The notes: generated from the sequence alone by a model not told the origin. Counted from the first letter of the stretch, positions 1 to 8,253 are shown. The stretch is DNA of 48,880 nucleotides from Micromonospora acroterricola (GCF_003172955.1 NZ_QGKR01000197.1:1-48880), one strand, 5' to 3'. Numbers and translations: made by a program.

Positions 1-174
1 ACCTTCAACATCCCCGGTTACCGCGAGAGCAGCCGGATCCGTGAGATCACCTGGGATGAGTGGTTCCACACCTTCGACCTGCGCCGGCTGAACCTGATTT
101 ATCAGGAGCAGATGCGCGACGGCCGGCAGAGCAATTTCTTCCGGACCGAATCACCCGATCGGGAGGACGGTTGA
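1..174 (+). CDS. conserved small hypothetical protein (3' end only)
   Basis: This frame is open from the left edge and ends at TGA 172-174, giving 57 visible residues; the start lies outside the window. The sequence reads IREITWDEWFHTFDLRRLNL followed by a YQEQ segment and an SNFFR segment. I associate this acidic and aromatic pattern with small (about 65-75 residue) actinobacterial hypothetical proteins. No catalytic motif, signal peptide or membrane segment is visible. I cannot assign a function. The frame is reliable because codon use is strongly GC3-biased and the stop is followed by a clear non-coding stretch. Confidence 0.7.
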   Translation, partial: TFNIPGYRESSRIREITWDEWFHTFDLRRLNLIYQEQMRDGRQSNFFRTESPDREDG

Positions 175-562
175 GGTGTTTGCGGGAATGCCCGAGGGGT
201 ATGCGCCTGTTGCCAGAGATCGAGGCCCGAGCAGCGGATACTCGCGAGTTGTGACCGGCGAGACAGCCGATCTGGGTTGAATCCAGAATCCGGGCGAACT
301 AACTTTATTGCACCGCGCCACGCTTGGAAACGTTCGGGGGAGCGGCGGATCGATCAGGTCCGCGCACCAGGCGAGGCGCGAGGGGACGGGTGGATCAACC
401 GTTGGGGGACGGTGCCACCTGTTTGGACCGGCGGCGTGAGCGGGCGACGCTTACGGGGGTGAGTGTCTGCCCGCCGCCGCCGGCCCCGCCGCTGAGCGCC
501 CACCGCGACCTTCGGGACGCGGTGGGCGCTTTGCGTTTGTCGTACCCCGATGGGTGGATGGG
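175..562. other. 388-base non-coding stretch with terminator and possible small RNA
   Basis: No convincing protein gene lies here. It holds an unusually AT-rich patch (about 295-312), a weak promoter-like pair (TTGAAT at 277-282, 17 bases, TAACTT at 300-305), a foldable stretch around 388-418 with GGTGG/CCACC and ACCG/CGGT arms, and a strong UUCG-capped hairpin at 495-530. Together these could delimit a small RNA of about 220 bases, which is inference only. Confidence 0.4.
495..530. terminator. UUCG-capped hairpin, bidirectional terminator candidate
   Basis: Arms 495-507 and 518-530 pair perfectly over 13 bases (AGCGCCCACCGCG and its complement). Inside, CC/GG flank a TTCG tetraloop at 511-514 with one A/A mismatch. 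On the + strand it is followed by TTGCGTTTGT. It sits between the end of the + strand gene and the convergent MFS gene. Confidence 0.75.
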
Positions 563-1846
563 TCAGGCGGCCGGGACGCGGTCCGGGGGCGGCGTCGGCT
601 CCCGGCCGGCGGCCCGGCTCAGCGCGGCGACGTGCCGCTCCCGGGGCGGCCCGGCGAAGAGGTGCCCGAGCGCGGCCAGCAGGCCCAGCCCGCCCACGAT
701 CAGCCAGTGCCGGTCGCCGAGGTACTGGAGGCTCACCCCGCCGAGCGTGGGAGCGACGAAGGACGCCGCGGGGAACGTCAGGTAGAAGACCGACTGGTAC
801 CGGGCGCGGAGCCGCGGCGGCGCGAGGTCGGCGTTGATCTGCGCGTTGGGTGGGGCGGCGAGCATCGAGCCGACCGTCCAGACCACGGCGGCGCCCAGGT
901 AGACGGCCAGCTCGTCGGCGACGGCGAGTGCGCCGAAGCCGAGCGCGAGCAGGGCGGTCGAGGCGGCCAGCACGACGTCCTTGCGGTGCCGGTCGATGAG
1001 CCGGGGCACGAACAGCTGCCCGAGCACGATCAGCGCTCCGCCGAGCGCCACCACCAGCCCGTACGCCGACGGGCCCAGGCCGTCCGCGCGCATGGCCAGC
1101 GGCATGATCGTCGAGGTCTGGAGGGTGAGCACGGCCAGCACGAAGGTGAGCCCGACGAAGATCAGGAACGTCCGGTCGGTGAGCGCGGTGCGCAGTCCTG
1201 GTCGCCGGGGGCGGACGGCCCCGGGTGCCGGTTGGAGGTCGGGGGTGGGCGCCGCCCGCCGCAGGGTCTCCGGCACCTTCCAGCCGATCACGGCGGCGGC
1301 GGCCAGGGTGGCGCCCGCGTCCACCAGGAACAGCGCCGTGAAGCTCGCCTCGGCCAGCACCCCGGCGAGCAGCGAGGCGACGGCCATGCCGAGGTTGAAC
1401 GCCCAGAACTGGAGGTTGAACGCGCGGGAGCGGCGCTGTGCGGGCACCACGTCGACGATCGCCGCGACGAAGGCCGGGCTGGGCATCGAGTGCACCACGC
1501 CGACCAGCGCGGAGAGCGCCGCGATCATCACCAGGGGTCGGGTGAAGGCCAGCGCGACCATCAGGCCGGCGGTGACCAGGTGCGCGGCGAGCAGAGTCGC
1601 CCGGCGGCCCCACCGGTCGGCCAGCACCCCGCCCAGCAGAACGCCGGCCGCCCCGCCGGCCCCGTACGCGCCGACCACCGTGCCGGCCAGAGCCTCGCTG
1701 GCCCCTCGGGAGTCGGTCAGGTACAGCGACAGGAAGAGCATGGCGAACGCGCCGGCCCGGTTGATGAGGAGGCCGGCCCAGAGGTACCAGAAGGTGGCGG
1801 GGAGCCCGCCCGCGGTGTCGTGCCACCAGCGCCGCAGGGCGTGCAC
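563..1846 (-). CDS. MFS drug-type transporter (copy A)
   Basis: A 427-residue major facilitator superfamily permease. About 12 hydrophobic segments are visible, and the loop-2 signature LADRWGRR follows the second segment. This fits a 12-TM proton-coupled exporter of the multidrug type; the substrate is unknown. The start is GTG at 1846 because a GGGAGG ribosome site lies 6 bases upstream. The N-terminus (GGLPATFWYLW, then INR) and whole layout match the neighbouring MFS gene at 1965-3254 on the same strand, so the two look like an old tandem duplication. They are separated by 118 bases and may be transcribed separately. Confidence 0.9.
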   Translation of the reverse strand: MHALRRWWHDTAGGLPATFWYLWAGLLINRAGAFAMLFLSLYLTDSRGASEALAGTVVGAYGAGGAAGVLLGGVLADRWGRRATLLAAHLVTAGLMVALAFTRPLVMIAALSALVGVVHSMPSPAFVAAIVDVVPAQRRSRAFNLQFWAFNLGMAVASLLAGVLAEASFTALFLVDAGATLAAAAVIGWKVPETLRRAAPTPDLQPAPGAVRPRRPGLRTALTDRTFLIFVGLTFVLAVLTLQTSTIMPLAMRADGLGPSAYGLVVALGGALIVLGQLFVPRLIDRHRKDVVLAASTALLALGFGALAVADELAVYLGAAVVWTVGSMLAAPPNAQINADLAPPRLRARYQSVFYLTFPAASFVAPTLGGVSLQYLGDRHWLIVGGLGLLAALGHLFAGPPRERHVAALSRAAGREPTPPPDRVPAA

Positions 1847-1964
1847 ACCGACCTCCCGACAGTTTGGTCTCTTAACCGTTTCTCGTGAACGGTAGGAACC
1901 CGGGCCCGGTCCCGCCAGTCGATTTCCTGATCATGGGCGCTTCGTCACAGTGGTCGGCTGCTGG

Positions 1965-3254
1965 TCATGCGGTCGCGGTCTCCGTGGGCCGGGACGCGGG
2001 AGGCGGGGTGGCGTCGACCGGTGTCAGCGCCTCGCCGGTGCGGCGCAGTGCGGCGGCGCGTCGCTCCCGGGCGGGGCCGGACACCAGGTGCGCCACCGCG
2101 GTCAGGCCGCCGATCACCGCGCAGCCGAACCAGAGCGTGGCGTTGCCGGCGTGCTCGCGCACCAGGCCGCCGAGGATCGGCGCGCAGGCGCCGGCGATCT
2201 GCCAGGAGAGGGAGAACACGCCCTGGTAGCGGCCGCGCAGCTCGGACGGGGAGAGTTCGGCGATCAGGGTGGAGTTGGACGGGGAGTTCAGCATCTCGCC
2301 GACCGTCCAGAACAGCACGGTCAGCCCGTAGAACCAGGCGGTGCCGGCGAAGGCGGTCAGCCCGAACCCGACGCCCATCACCACGGCGGCCAGCGCGAGC
2401 ACGTGCGAGCGGCTGCGGCCCCGGATCAGCCGGGGCACGAAGAGTTGGCCCACCACGATCAGGACGCCGTTGAGCGCGATCACCGAGCCGTAGGTGGCCG
2501 GGCTGAGGCCGTCGTCGCTCATGGCGATCGGCAGCATCGAGATGTGCTGGAGGAACACCAGCGCGGCGAACAGGTTCAGGGCCACGAAGCCGAGGTAGAC
2601 CCGGTCACTGAGGATCGTGCGCAGGGCGCCGCGGGGCGCCTTCACCGCGGTGACGGCGAGCGCGCTCTGCCGGGTCTCCGGCACCCGCACGAAGATGATC
2701 AGGGCGGTGATCAGCATGGTGGCCGCGTCGACCACGAACAGCAGCAGGTAGTCGGCCTGCGCGGCGAGGCCGGCGAGGACGGCGGCGCAGGCGAAGCCCA
2801 GGTTGATGGCCCAGTAGTTGAGCGAGAAGGCGCGCAGGCGGTCCCTGGCCGGCACGACGTCGATCATCATGGCCCCGAACGCGGGCCGGGCCGCCTCGGC
2901 GAACATGCCGAGCAGCAGCGCACCCAACGCCACCGCCCACAGCTCCTTGGCCAGCCCCAGGGCGAGCATCATGGCCGCCGCGCCGACGTGCGCGGTCAGC
3001 AGCGTGGGCCGCCGGCCCCACCGGTCGGCCAGAGTGCCGCCGGCGGTGGTGCCGACCGCGCCACCGACACCCCAGAGCCCGAGCACGAGACCGGCCTGGG
3101 AGGCGGAGAAGCCCCGCTCCTGGGTCAGGTAGATGGCGAGGAACACGAGGACGAACGAGCCGAGCCGATTGATCAGCGTGCCGGTCCACAGGTACCAGAA
3201 GGTGGCCGGCAGGCCGCCGGTGGTGTCCCGGAACCAGCTCCGCATCGTCCGCAC
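1965..3254 (-). CDS. MFS drug-type transporter (copy B)
   Basis: A 429-residue MFS permease paralogous to the gene just downstream: both share GGLPATFWYLW, INR and LADRWGRR at equivalent positions. About 12 hydrophobic segments are visible, and the C-terminal 25 residues are polar. The predicted role is export of small molecules across the cytoplasmic membrane; the substrate is unknown. GTG 3254 is preferred, with GGGGG about 7 bases upstream; ATG 3245, three codons in, is the alternative. It is transcribed divergently from gpmA across about 150 bases containing a 13-base palindrome (3325-3337), a possible operator. Confidence 0.9.
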   Translation of the reverse strand: MRTMRSWFRDTTGGLPATFWYLWTGTLINRLGSFVLVFLAIYLTQERGFSASQAGLVLGLWGVGGAVGTTAGGTLADRWGRRPTLLTAHVGAAAMMLALGLAKELWAVALGALLLGMFAEAARPAFGAMMIDVVPARDRLRAFSLNYWAINLGFACAAVLAGLAAQADYLLLFVVDAATMLITALIIFVRVPETRQSALAVTAVKAPRGALRTILSDRVYLGFVALNLFAALVFLQHISMLPIAMSDDGLSPATYGSVIALNGVLIVVGQLFVPRLIRGRSRSHVLALAAVVMGVGFGLTAFAGTAWFYGLTVLFWTVGEMLNSPSNSTLIAELSPSELRGRYQGVFSLSWQIAGACAPILGGLVREHAGNATLWFGCAVIGGLTAVAHLVSGPARERRAAALRRTGEALTPVDATPPPASRPTETATA

Positions 3255-3324
3255 GTGGCGCCCCCGCTTGCAAGTAATGAGTGATGTGACCTCAGCGCCT
3301 TACAAACTAGTGGGGCGTCGAGCC

Positions 3325-3337
3325 GCTGGTCACCAGC
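3325..3337. promoter_or_regulatory. 13-base palindrome in the MFS/gpmA divergent region
   Basis: GCTGGT-C-ACCAGC is a perfect inverted repeat between two divergent genes. It could be an operator for the MFS gene, but no regulator gene is adjacent. A short GC-rich palindrome may also arise by chance. Confidence 0.25.
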
Positions 3338-3406
3338 TTTTTCACGTGGTGGTCGTCACGACGGGTGCCCGCGTGTCCCGGCAGCGGTTGAGGCAGGATG
3401 ATCCGC

Positions 3407-4174
3407 ATGACTGCGAGCGAGGGGCCCACCGTCGGGACGCTGGTCCTGCTGCGGCACGGCGAGAGCGACTGGAACGCCAAGAACCTCTTCACCGGCTGGG
3501 TGGACGTCGACCTGACCGAGAAGGGCGAGGGTGAGGCGCGGCGCGGCGGCGAGCTGATGCGCGAGCACAGCCTCCTGCCCGACGTCGTGCACACCAGCGT
3601 GATGCGCCGGGCGATCCGCACCGCCGAGCTGGCGCTGAACGCCGCCGACCGGCACTGGATCGCGGTGCGCCGGTCGTGGCGGCTCAACGAGCGGCACTAC
3701 GGCGCCCTGCAGGGCAAGAACAAGAAGCAGACCCTGGACGAGTACGGCGAGGAGCAGTTCATGCTCTGGCGCCGGTCGTACGACACCCCGCCGCCGCCGA
3801 TCGCGGACGACGACGAGTGGTCGCAGGTCGGCGATCCGCGGTACGCGCTGCTGCCGACCGAGCTGATGCCGCGCACCGAGTGCCTCAAGGACGTCGTCGA
3901 GCGGATGCTGCCCTACTGGTACGACTCGATCGTGCCGGACATCCTGGCCGGCCGGACGGTGCTGGTGGCCGCGCACGGCAACTCGCTGCGGGCCCTGGTC
4001 AAGCACCTCGACCAGATCTCCGACGAGGCGATCGCCAAGCTGAACATCCCGACCGGCATCCCGCTGCGCTACGACCTGGACCCGCACCTGCGCCCGCTCA
4101 CCATGGGCGGCACCTACCTCGACCCGACCGCCGCCAAGGCGGCCGCAGCCGCGGTGGCGAACCAGGGTCGCTGA
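3407..4174 (+). CDS. gpmA: 2,3-bisphosphoglycerate-dependent phosphoglycerate mutase
   Basis: A 255-residue cofactor-dependent phosphoglycerate mutase interconverting 3- and 2-phosphoglycerate in glycolysis and gluconeogenesis in the cytoplasm. The histidine-phosphatase signature [18 protein letters not shown] is near the N-terminus and carries the phospho-histidine. ERHYGALQG (acid/base Glu) and the second histidine in [10 protein letters not shown] follow. Length matches bacterial dPGM. I chose ATG 3407 ([10 protein letters not shown]) with AGGAT 6-8 bases upstream; ATG 3398 in the same frame adds three residues. It corresponds to Rv0489 (gpm1), which also lies beside senX3-regX3. A very strong terminator follows. 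Confidence 0.95.
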   Translation: MTASEGPTVGTLVLLRHGESDWNAKNLFTGWVDVDLTEKGEGEARRGGELMREHSLLPDVVHTSVMRRAIRTAELALNAADRHWIAVRRSWRLNERHYGALQGKNKKQTLDEYGEEQFMLWRRSYDTPPPPIADDDEWSQVGDPRYALLPTELMPRTECLKDVVERMLPYWYDSIVPDILAGRTVLVAAHGNSLRALVKHLDQISDEAIAKLNIPTGIPLRYDLDPHLRPLTMGGTYLDPTAAKAAAAAVANQGR

Positions 4175-4178
4175 GCTG

Positions 4179-4218
4179 ACGACGAAGGCCCCCGGGGGAA
4201 CCCGGGGGCCTTCGTCGT
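4179..4218. terminator. 18-bp perfect hairpin between gpmA and phoU
   Basis: Arms 4179-4196 and 4201-4218 are perfectly complementary over 18 bases with a GGAA loop (4197-4200). It lies between two convergent genes and should stop transcription from both sides. On the minus strand the outer stem ends T-poor, as is usual in GC-rich actinomycetes. Confidence 0.85.
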
Positions 4219-4225
4219 AGGTGGA

Positions 4226-4879
4226 TCAGCTCGCCGAGGGCGAGGTCTCCCCGGTGATCAGGTAGACGACGTGCTCGCCGGCGTTGACCGCGTGGTCGGC
4301 GAAGCGCTCGTAGAAGCGGCCCAGCAGGGTGGCGTCGATCGCGGTCTCCACCCCGTACGGCCAGTCGTCGCCGAGCAGCACCGCGAACAGGTTCTTGTGC
4401 AGCTCGTCCATCGCGTCGTCGTCGCGGTCCAGCTCGCCAGCCAGATCGGCGTCGGGCTTCGCCAGCACCGAGCCGATCTTCACCGCCATGCGGTCGGCGA
4501 TGTCCGCCATCTCGGTGAAGATCGTCCGCAGCTCGGCCGGTACGGCGGGCGAGGGGTGCCGGCGCAGCGCGGTCTTCGCCACGTGGTCGGCGAGGTCGCC
4601 CATCCGTTCGAGGTCGGCGGCCACGTGGAGTGCGGTGATCATGGCCCGCAGGTCGGAGGCGACCGGCGCCTGCCGGGCGAGCAGGTCACACACCCGCTCC
4701 TCGACGTGCCGGTAGAGGGCGTCGATCTCGGCATCCCGCTCGATGACCGTTTCGGCGGCCTGCCGGTCGGCGGTGAGCAGGGCCCGGGTGGCCTGGCGCA
4801 TGGCGGCGCGGACGCCCTCCGCCATGTCCACCAGCAGTTGGCTGACGATCTGGAGGTCGGCCCGGAACTCGTCGCGCAT
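4226..4879 (-). CDS. phoU: phosphate-uptake regulator PhoU
   Basis: A 217-residue, mostly helical PhoU protein. It has two PhoU three-helix repeats, each with a metal-binding acidic motif (ADLERMGDLADH near residues 90-101; GRFYERFADHAVNAGEH near the C-terminus). PhoU couples the Pst phosphate transporter to the sensor kinase and dampens Pho signalling. Three consecutive start codons occur (GTG 4885, ATG 4882, ATG 4879). I chose ATG 4879 because AGGA lies 7 bases upstream and family members begin MRDEF. It is divergent from senX3, and the region between them holds PHO-box-like repeats oriented toward phoU. Confidence 0.95.
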   Translation of the reverse strand: MRDEFRADLQIVSQLLVDMAEGVRAAMRQATRALLTADRQAAETVIERDAEIDALYRHVEERVCDLLARQAPVASDLRAMITALHVAADLERMGDLADHVAKTALRRHPSPAVPAELRTIFTEMADIADRMAVKIGSVLAKPDADLAGELDRDDDAMDELHKNLFAVLLGDDWPYGVETAIDATLLGRFYERFADHAVNAGEHVVYLITGETSPSAS

Positions 4880-4970
4880 CATCACGTCCTGTGGTCGGTC
4901 GCCGCCGACGGGTGTCGGCGCAGGGGTTGAGCAGGTGCGACGCCAACGGTAGGTGGCGCGGACGGACCCC

Positions 4971-5010
4971 GGATGAACGCGGGTGAACGACGCTGGACGC
5001 GAGGGTGAAC
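4971..5010 (-). promoter_or_regulatory. PHO-box-like direct repeats (RegX3/PhoP operator)
   Basis: On the minus strand GTTCACC occurs at 5010-5004 and 4988-4982, GTTCATCC at 4978-4971, and a degenerate GTCCAG unit at 4998-4993. Units start 10-12 bases apart, resembling the GTTCACC-based 11-base repeats bound by PhoP in Streptomyces. The site faces phoU and is immediately upstream of senX3, so it likely gives Pi-dependent control of both directions. Spacing is not perfectly 11, so exact unit boundaries are uncertain. Confidence 0.7.
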
Positions 5011-5070
5011 ATTCGCGAAAGTGAGGGTGGTTCGTCCCGGTCTGTGTGGTAGCCAGGTTAACAATGACCC

Positions 5071-5076
5071 TACGAT
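5071..5076 (+). promoter_or_regulatory. -10 hexamer of senX3 (leaderless)
   Basis: TACGAT ends 6 bases before the GTG start at 5083, so transcription would begin at the start codon. No Shine-Dalgarno sequence precedes this GTG. Confidence 0.5.
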
Positions 5077-5082
5077 CGCCGG

Positions 5083-6366
5083 GTGGAGTGGGCGGTGGCG
5101 GTCGTGGTGGCCGTGGCGTTGGTGGCCGGTCTGGCCGCCGGTTTCCTGCTGCCCCGGTTCCTGCCGGCGCGGGCGGGCCGCTCCACGTCGACGGGGAGCG
5201 CAGGCTCCCGCTGGAGCAGGGGGAGGCCCGCGATAGCCGACGAGCAGCAGGCCGGGCTCGGCCGCCGGACGATCGACTCGCTCCGGGCCGGTGTCGTGGT
5301 GCTGGACAACGACGACGCGCCCGTGTTGATCAACCCGGCCGCCCGCGCGATGGGCCTGCTGCGCACCGGCAGCACCCCGGGCTCGATCGCCGCGCACCCG
5401 CTGATCCGTACCCTCGCCGGCCAGGTGCGGCGCACCGGGGTGCGACGCGAGATCGAGCTGGACCTGCCCCGGGGTCGCGACAGCGCGGGGGAGAACCCGC
5501 TCGGCGTGCACCTGCGGGCGATGGGCCTCGGCAACGGCTTCATCGCCGTGGAGGCGGTCGACGTGACCGAGTCGCACCGGCTGGCCCGGGTACGACGGGA
5601 CTTCGTGGCCAACGTGAGCCACGAGCTGAAGACCCCGATCGGGGCGCTTCAGCTGCTCGCCGAGGCGTTGCTCGACGCCACCGAGCCGGCCGACGCCGCG
5701 GCGCCCGACCTCTCCGAGGACCTGGTCGCCGCCCGCCGCTTCGCCGAACGGATCCAGCACGAGTCGACCCGGCTGGGCCGGCTGGTGCAGGAGTTGCTGG
5801 AGCTGACCCGTTTGCAGGGCGCGGAGCCGCAGCCGCCAGCGGAGCCGGTCGCCCTGGACTGGGTCATCGCCGAGGTGGTCGACCGGACCCGCACCACGGC
5901 GTCCGCCCGGGGCGTCGAGGTGTCGGTGACCGGCGAACGCGGCCTCACCGCGTACGGCAGCGACACCCAGCTCGCCACCGCGGTGGCGAACCTCGTGGAG
6001 AACGCCATCACCTACTCGGGTGAGGACACGACGGTCCGGGTCATCACCCGCGGGGACGACGAGCACGTCGAGATCGCCGTCGCCGACCAGGGCATCGGCA
6101 TCGCCCCGACGGACGTGGACCGGATCTTCGAGCGGTTCTACCGGGCCGACCAGGCCCGGTCGCGTGCCACCGGCGGCACCGGGCTCGGGCTGGCCATCGT
6201 GAAACACATCGCGAGCAACCATGGCGGACGGGTGGAGGTGTCGAGCACTCTTGGTGGTGGATCGACGTTCACCCTCCGGCTGCCTTCCCGTCCACCGGAC
6301 GACCTGCTGGCGACACTGCCGCCGGCTGGGATCGAGGCCAGTCCGGCCGAGCTACGGCAGGTCTGA
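5083..6366 (+). CDS. senX3: phosphate-responsive sensor histidine kinase SenX3/PhoR
   Basis: A 427-residue membrane sensor kinase. An N-terminal hydrophobic segment (about residues 3-28) is followed by a PAS-like domain (about 60-160, with INPAAR). The HisKA H-box FVANVSHELKTP has phospho-acceptor His180. The HATPase domain follows, with VANLVENAI (N box), ADQGIGI (G1), FERFYR (F box) and GTGLGLAIV (G2). With the adjacent regulator it forms the phosphate-starvation system (SenX3-RegX3 in mycobacteria, PhoR-PhoP in Streptomyces). GTG 5083 is chosen by homology in length and a -10 hexamer 6 bases upstream. regX3 follows after 24 bases in the same operon. Confidence 0.95.
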   Translation: MEWAVAVVVAVALVAGLAAGFLLPRFLPARAGRSTSTGSAGSRWSRGRPAIADEQQAGLGRRTIDSLRAGVVVLDNDDAPVLINPAARAMGLLRTGSTPGSIAAHPLIRTLAGQVRRTGVRREIELDLPRGRDSAGENPLGVHLRAMGLGNGFIAVEAVDVTESHRLARVRRDFVANVSHELKTPIGALQLLAEALLDATEPADAAAPDLSEDLVAARRFAERIQHESTRLGRLVQELLELTRLQGAEPQPPAEPVALDWVIAEVVDRTRTTASARGVEVSVTGERGLTAYGSDTQLATAVANLVENAITYSGEDTTVRVITRGDDEHVEIAVADQGIGIAPTDVDRIFERFYRADQARSRATGGTGLGLAIVKHIASNHGGRVEVSSTLGGGSTFTLRLPSRPPDDLLATLPPAGIEASPAELRQV

Positions 6367-6390
6367 CAGCAAATGGAAAGGAAATCCCCG

Positions 6391-7074
6391 TTGAGCCGCG
6401 TTCTGGTGGTCGAGGACGAGGAGTCGTTCTCCGACGCCCTGTCGTACATGCTCCGTAAGGAGGGTTTCGAGGTCTCGGTCGCCGCGACCGGCACCGACGC
6501 CCTCACCGAGTTCGACCGAACCGGCGCCGACATCGTGCTGCTCGACCTGATGTTGCCCGAGATGTCGGGGACCGAGGTCTGCCGGCAGCTCCGGCAGCGG
6601 TCCGCCGTTCCGATCATCATGGTCACCGCCCGGGACAGCGAGATCGACAAGGTCGTCGGCCTGGAGATCGGCGCCGACGACTACGTCACCAAGCCGTACT
6701 CGCCGCGGGAGCTGGTGGCCCGGATCCGGGCGGTGCTGCGCCGGCAGAGCCCGGAGGTGGCCGACTCGGGCGCCCCGACGCTCGCCGCCGGCCCGGTACG
6801 GATGGACATCGAGCGCCACGTGGTGACCGTCGAGGGTGGCGCCGTGCAGCTGCCGCTCAAGGAGTTCGAGCTCCTGGAGCTGCTGCTCCGCAACGCCGGT
6901 CGGGTGCTGACCCGGGGTCAGCTCATCGACCGGGTCTGGGGCGCCGACTACGTCGGTGACACCAAGACGCTGGACGTGCACGTCAAGCGGCTGCGTTCCA
7001 AGATCGAGCCGGAGCCGTCCGCGCCGCGCTTCATCGTCACCGTCCGGGGCCTGGGGTACAAGTTCGAGCCGTGA
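6391..7074 (+). CDS. regX3: OmpR/PhoB-type response regulator RegX3/PhoP
   Basis: A 227-residue response regulator, the same length as mycobacterial RegX3. The receiver domain carries VVEDEE, phospho-acceptor Asp52 in LLDLMLPEM, MVTARD and DYVTKPY. The winged-helix DNA-binding domain follows, with the typical LLELLLRNAGRVLTRGQL and DVHVKRLRSKIE segments. It controls phosphate-scavenging genes through PHO boxes such as those at 4971-5010. The start is TTG 6391: AAAGGA lies 8-9 bases upstream and translation gives MSRVLVVEDEE. ATG 6373 in frame has no ribosome site. A strong hairpin follows the stop. Confidence 0.95.
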   Translation: MSRVLVVEDEESFSDALSYMLRKEGFEVSVAATGTDALTEFDRTGADIVLLDLMLPEMSGTEVCRQLRQRSAVPIIMVTARDSEIDKVVGLEIGADDYVTKPYSPRELVARIRAVLRRQSPEVADSGAPTLAAGPVRMDIERHVVTVEGGAVQLPLKEFELLELLLRNAGRVLTRGQLIDRVWGADYVGDTKTLDVHVKRLRSKIEPEPSAPRFIVTVRGLGYKFEP

Positions 7075-7082
7075 TCGGCGTA

Positions 7083-7121
7083 CCCGAAGGGGGTCTGCGT
7101 TCGCCGCAGGCCCCCTTCGGG
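7083..7121 (+). terminator. terminator after regX3
   Basis: Stem 7083-7099 pairs with 7105-7121 over 17 positions (one G-T wobble) with loop TTCGC. The outer arms are CCCGAAGGGGG and its complement. It begins 9 bases after the regX3 stop and has no T-tract. Confidence 0.75.
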
Positions 7122-7205
7122 CTGTCCGCGCTTGCTCAGCGAGCCAGCTCCGAGAGCTGACGGCGACCCATGCGTTGCGCGCCGGGGGATGGGAGTCGGC
7201 TGGAG

Positions 7206-7272
7206 CGCCTTTGGAGCTGATGTCACAAACGAGTCATCCGCCGATGTCGTAAACGAGTCAGCTCCAAAGGCG
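7206..7272. repeat. 67-base palindromic repeat with internal direct repeat
   Basis: Perfect 15-base inverted arms (CGCCTTTGGAGCTGA at 7206-7220; complement at 7258-7272). Between and partly overlapping them lie two nearly identical 18-base direct repeats (GATGTCACAAACGAGTCA at 7219-7236; GATGTCGTAAACGAGTCA at 7243-7260). It is less GC-rich than its surroundings. The design resembles a small non-autonomous or REP-like intergenic element. The rest of the 314-base gap (7075-7388) shows only the regX3 terminator. Confidence 0.7.
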
Positions 7273-7388
7273 TCCCACCCGATGCCCCCGGCTCCTTGGT
7301 CCCAGCCGTCGTGGCGTCCGATGGATCTCGTCCGCACGGCCGCCGAAATCCGTTGCGTCTCGCTGTGCCGGGTCGTCAGGTGGGAGCA

Positions 7389-8192
7389 TCACAGCTGATC
7401 GGCGGGGTGCGGGGCCACCATGCCCTGCTTGATGCGCGCCGCGCACAGCTCGGCCAACCGCTCGTACGCGGACGCGCCGACCAGCGCGGTCAACTCGGGC
7501 CCGTACGACAGATACATCGGCTCGGCGCCGACGTGGGCGTCCGTCGAGGAGGTGCACCACCAGTGCAGGTCGTGCCCTCCGGCCCCCCAGCCCCGCCGGT
7601 CGAACTCCGACAGCGTGGAGACCAGCACCTTGGTGTTGTCGGGCCGCTTGACCCACTCCTGGTCCCGCCGGATCGGCAGCTGCCAGCACACGTCCGGCTT
7701 GTACTCCAGCGGGTGCACCCCGTCGCGCAGCGCCTGGGCGTGCAGCGCGCAGCCACCCCCGCCGGCGAAGTCCGCGTCGTTGAGGAACACACACGGCCCG
7801 TCGACGCTCTGGGTGGCGGTCCTGCGGGCCGGGTTCTTGCCGTCGATGGTGTCGTTGTCGGTCCAGTTCTTGAACCCGCGCCGGAAGTGCTGCCAGGTCG
7901 ACGGGGTGAGCAGTTTGACGGCGGTGCGCACCCGCTTCTCGTCGTCCGAGTCGGTGAAGAACGCTCCGTGCGAGCAGCAGCCGTCGGCGGACCGGCCAGC
8001 GACGATCCCGTGGCAGCCCCGGCCGAAGATGCACGTCCAGCGGGAGAGCAACCAGGTCAGGTCGGCCCGGATCAGGTGGGTCTCGTCCGCCGGGTCGGCG
8101 AACTCGATCCACTCCCGGGGGAAGTCCAGCGGCACCTCGCGGCTGCGTGGGTCCCCCGGATCGTCCACCAGCACGCGAAGCTCCATCGTCAC
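7389..8192 (-). CDS. Cys-rich conserved hypothetical (Rv0495c-like)
   Basis: A 267-residue soluble protein with many cysteines in clusters: [41 protein letters not shown] and DVCWQLP. This spacing suggests a metal or Fe-S site and recalls DUF3109-like proteins, though I cannot confirm the family. The position between regX3 and ppx matches Rv0495c in M. tuberculosis. No signal peptide or membrane segment is present. I chose GTG 8192 because a -10 hexamer (TAGGCT) sits 7 bases upstream on the minus strand; ATG 8186 is two codons in. Biochemical function is unknown. Confidence 0.85.
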   Translation of the reverse strand: MTMELRVLVDDPGDPRSREVPLDFPREWIEFADPADETHLIRADLTWLLSRWTCIFGRGCHGIVAGRSADGCCSHGAFFTDSDDEKRVRTAVKLLTPSTWQHFRRGFKNWTDNDTIDGKNPARRTATQSVDGPCVFLNDADFAGGGGCALHAQALRDGVHPLEYKPDVCWQLPIRRDQEWVKRPDNTKVLVSTLSEFDRRGWGAGGHDLHWWCTSSTDAHVGAEPMYLSYGPELTALVGASAYERLAELCAARIKQGMVAPHPADQL

Positions 8193-8199
8193 CCGGACC

Positions 8200-8205
8200 A
8201 GCCTA
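8200..8205 (-). promoter_or_regulatory. -10 hexamer of the Cys-rich gene (leaderless)
   Basis: On the minus strand TAGGCT ends 7 bases before GTG 8192, placing the predicted transcript start on the start codon. It is divergent from the ppx promoter 50 bases away. Confidence 0.45.
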
Positions 8206-8253
8206 CGCGCGGTGACGTCCGCGGGCCGACGAGCCGCGCAAACGTGTTGCACC

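Noticed and set aside
175..562. Riboswitch (c-di-AMP ydaO type) or tRNA in the first gap.
   Set aside because: Checked for the conserved core motifs and cloverleaf arms and did not find them; only generic hairpins are present.
354..1826. Long alternative frames over the first MFS gene on both strands.
   Set aside because: Arg/Pro/Gly-rich translations without hydrophobic segments; they are shadows of the MFS frame.
3263..3310. CRP-like TGTGA motif in the MFS/gpmA region.
   Set aside because: TGTGACC is present but the partner half-site at N6 is missing.
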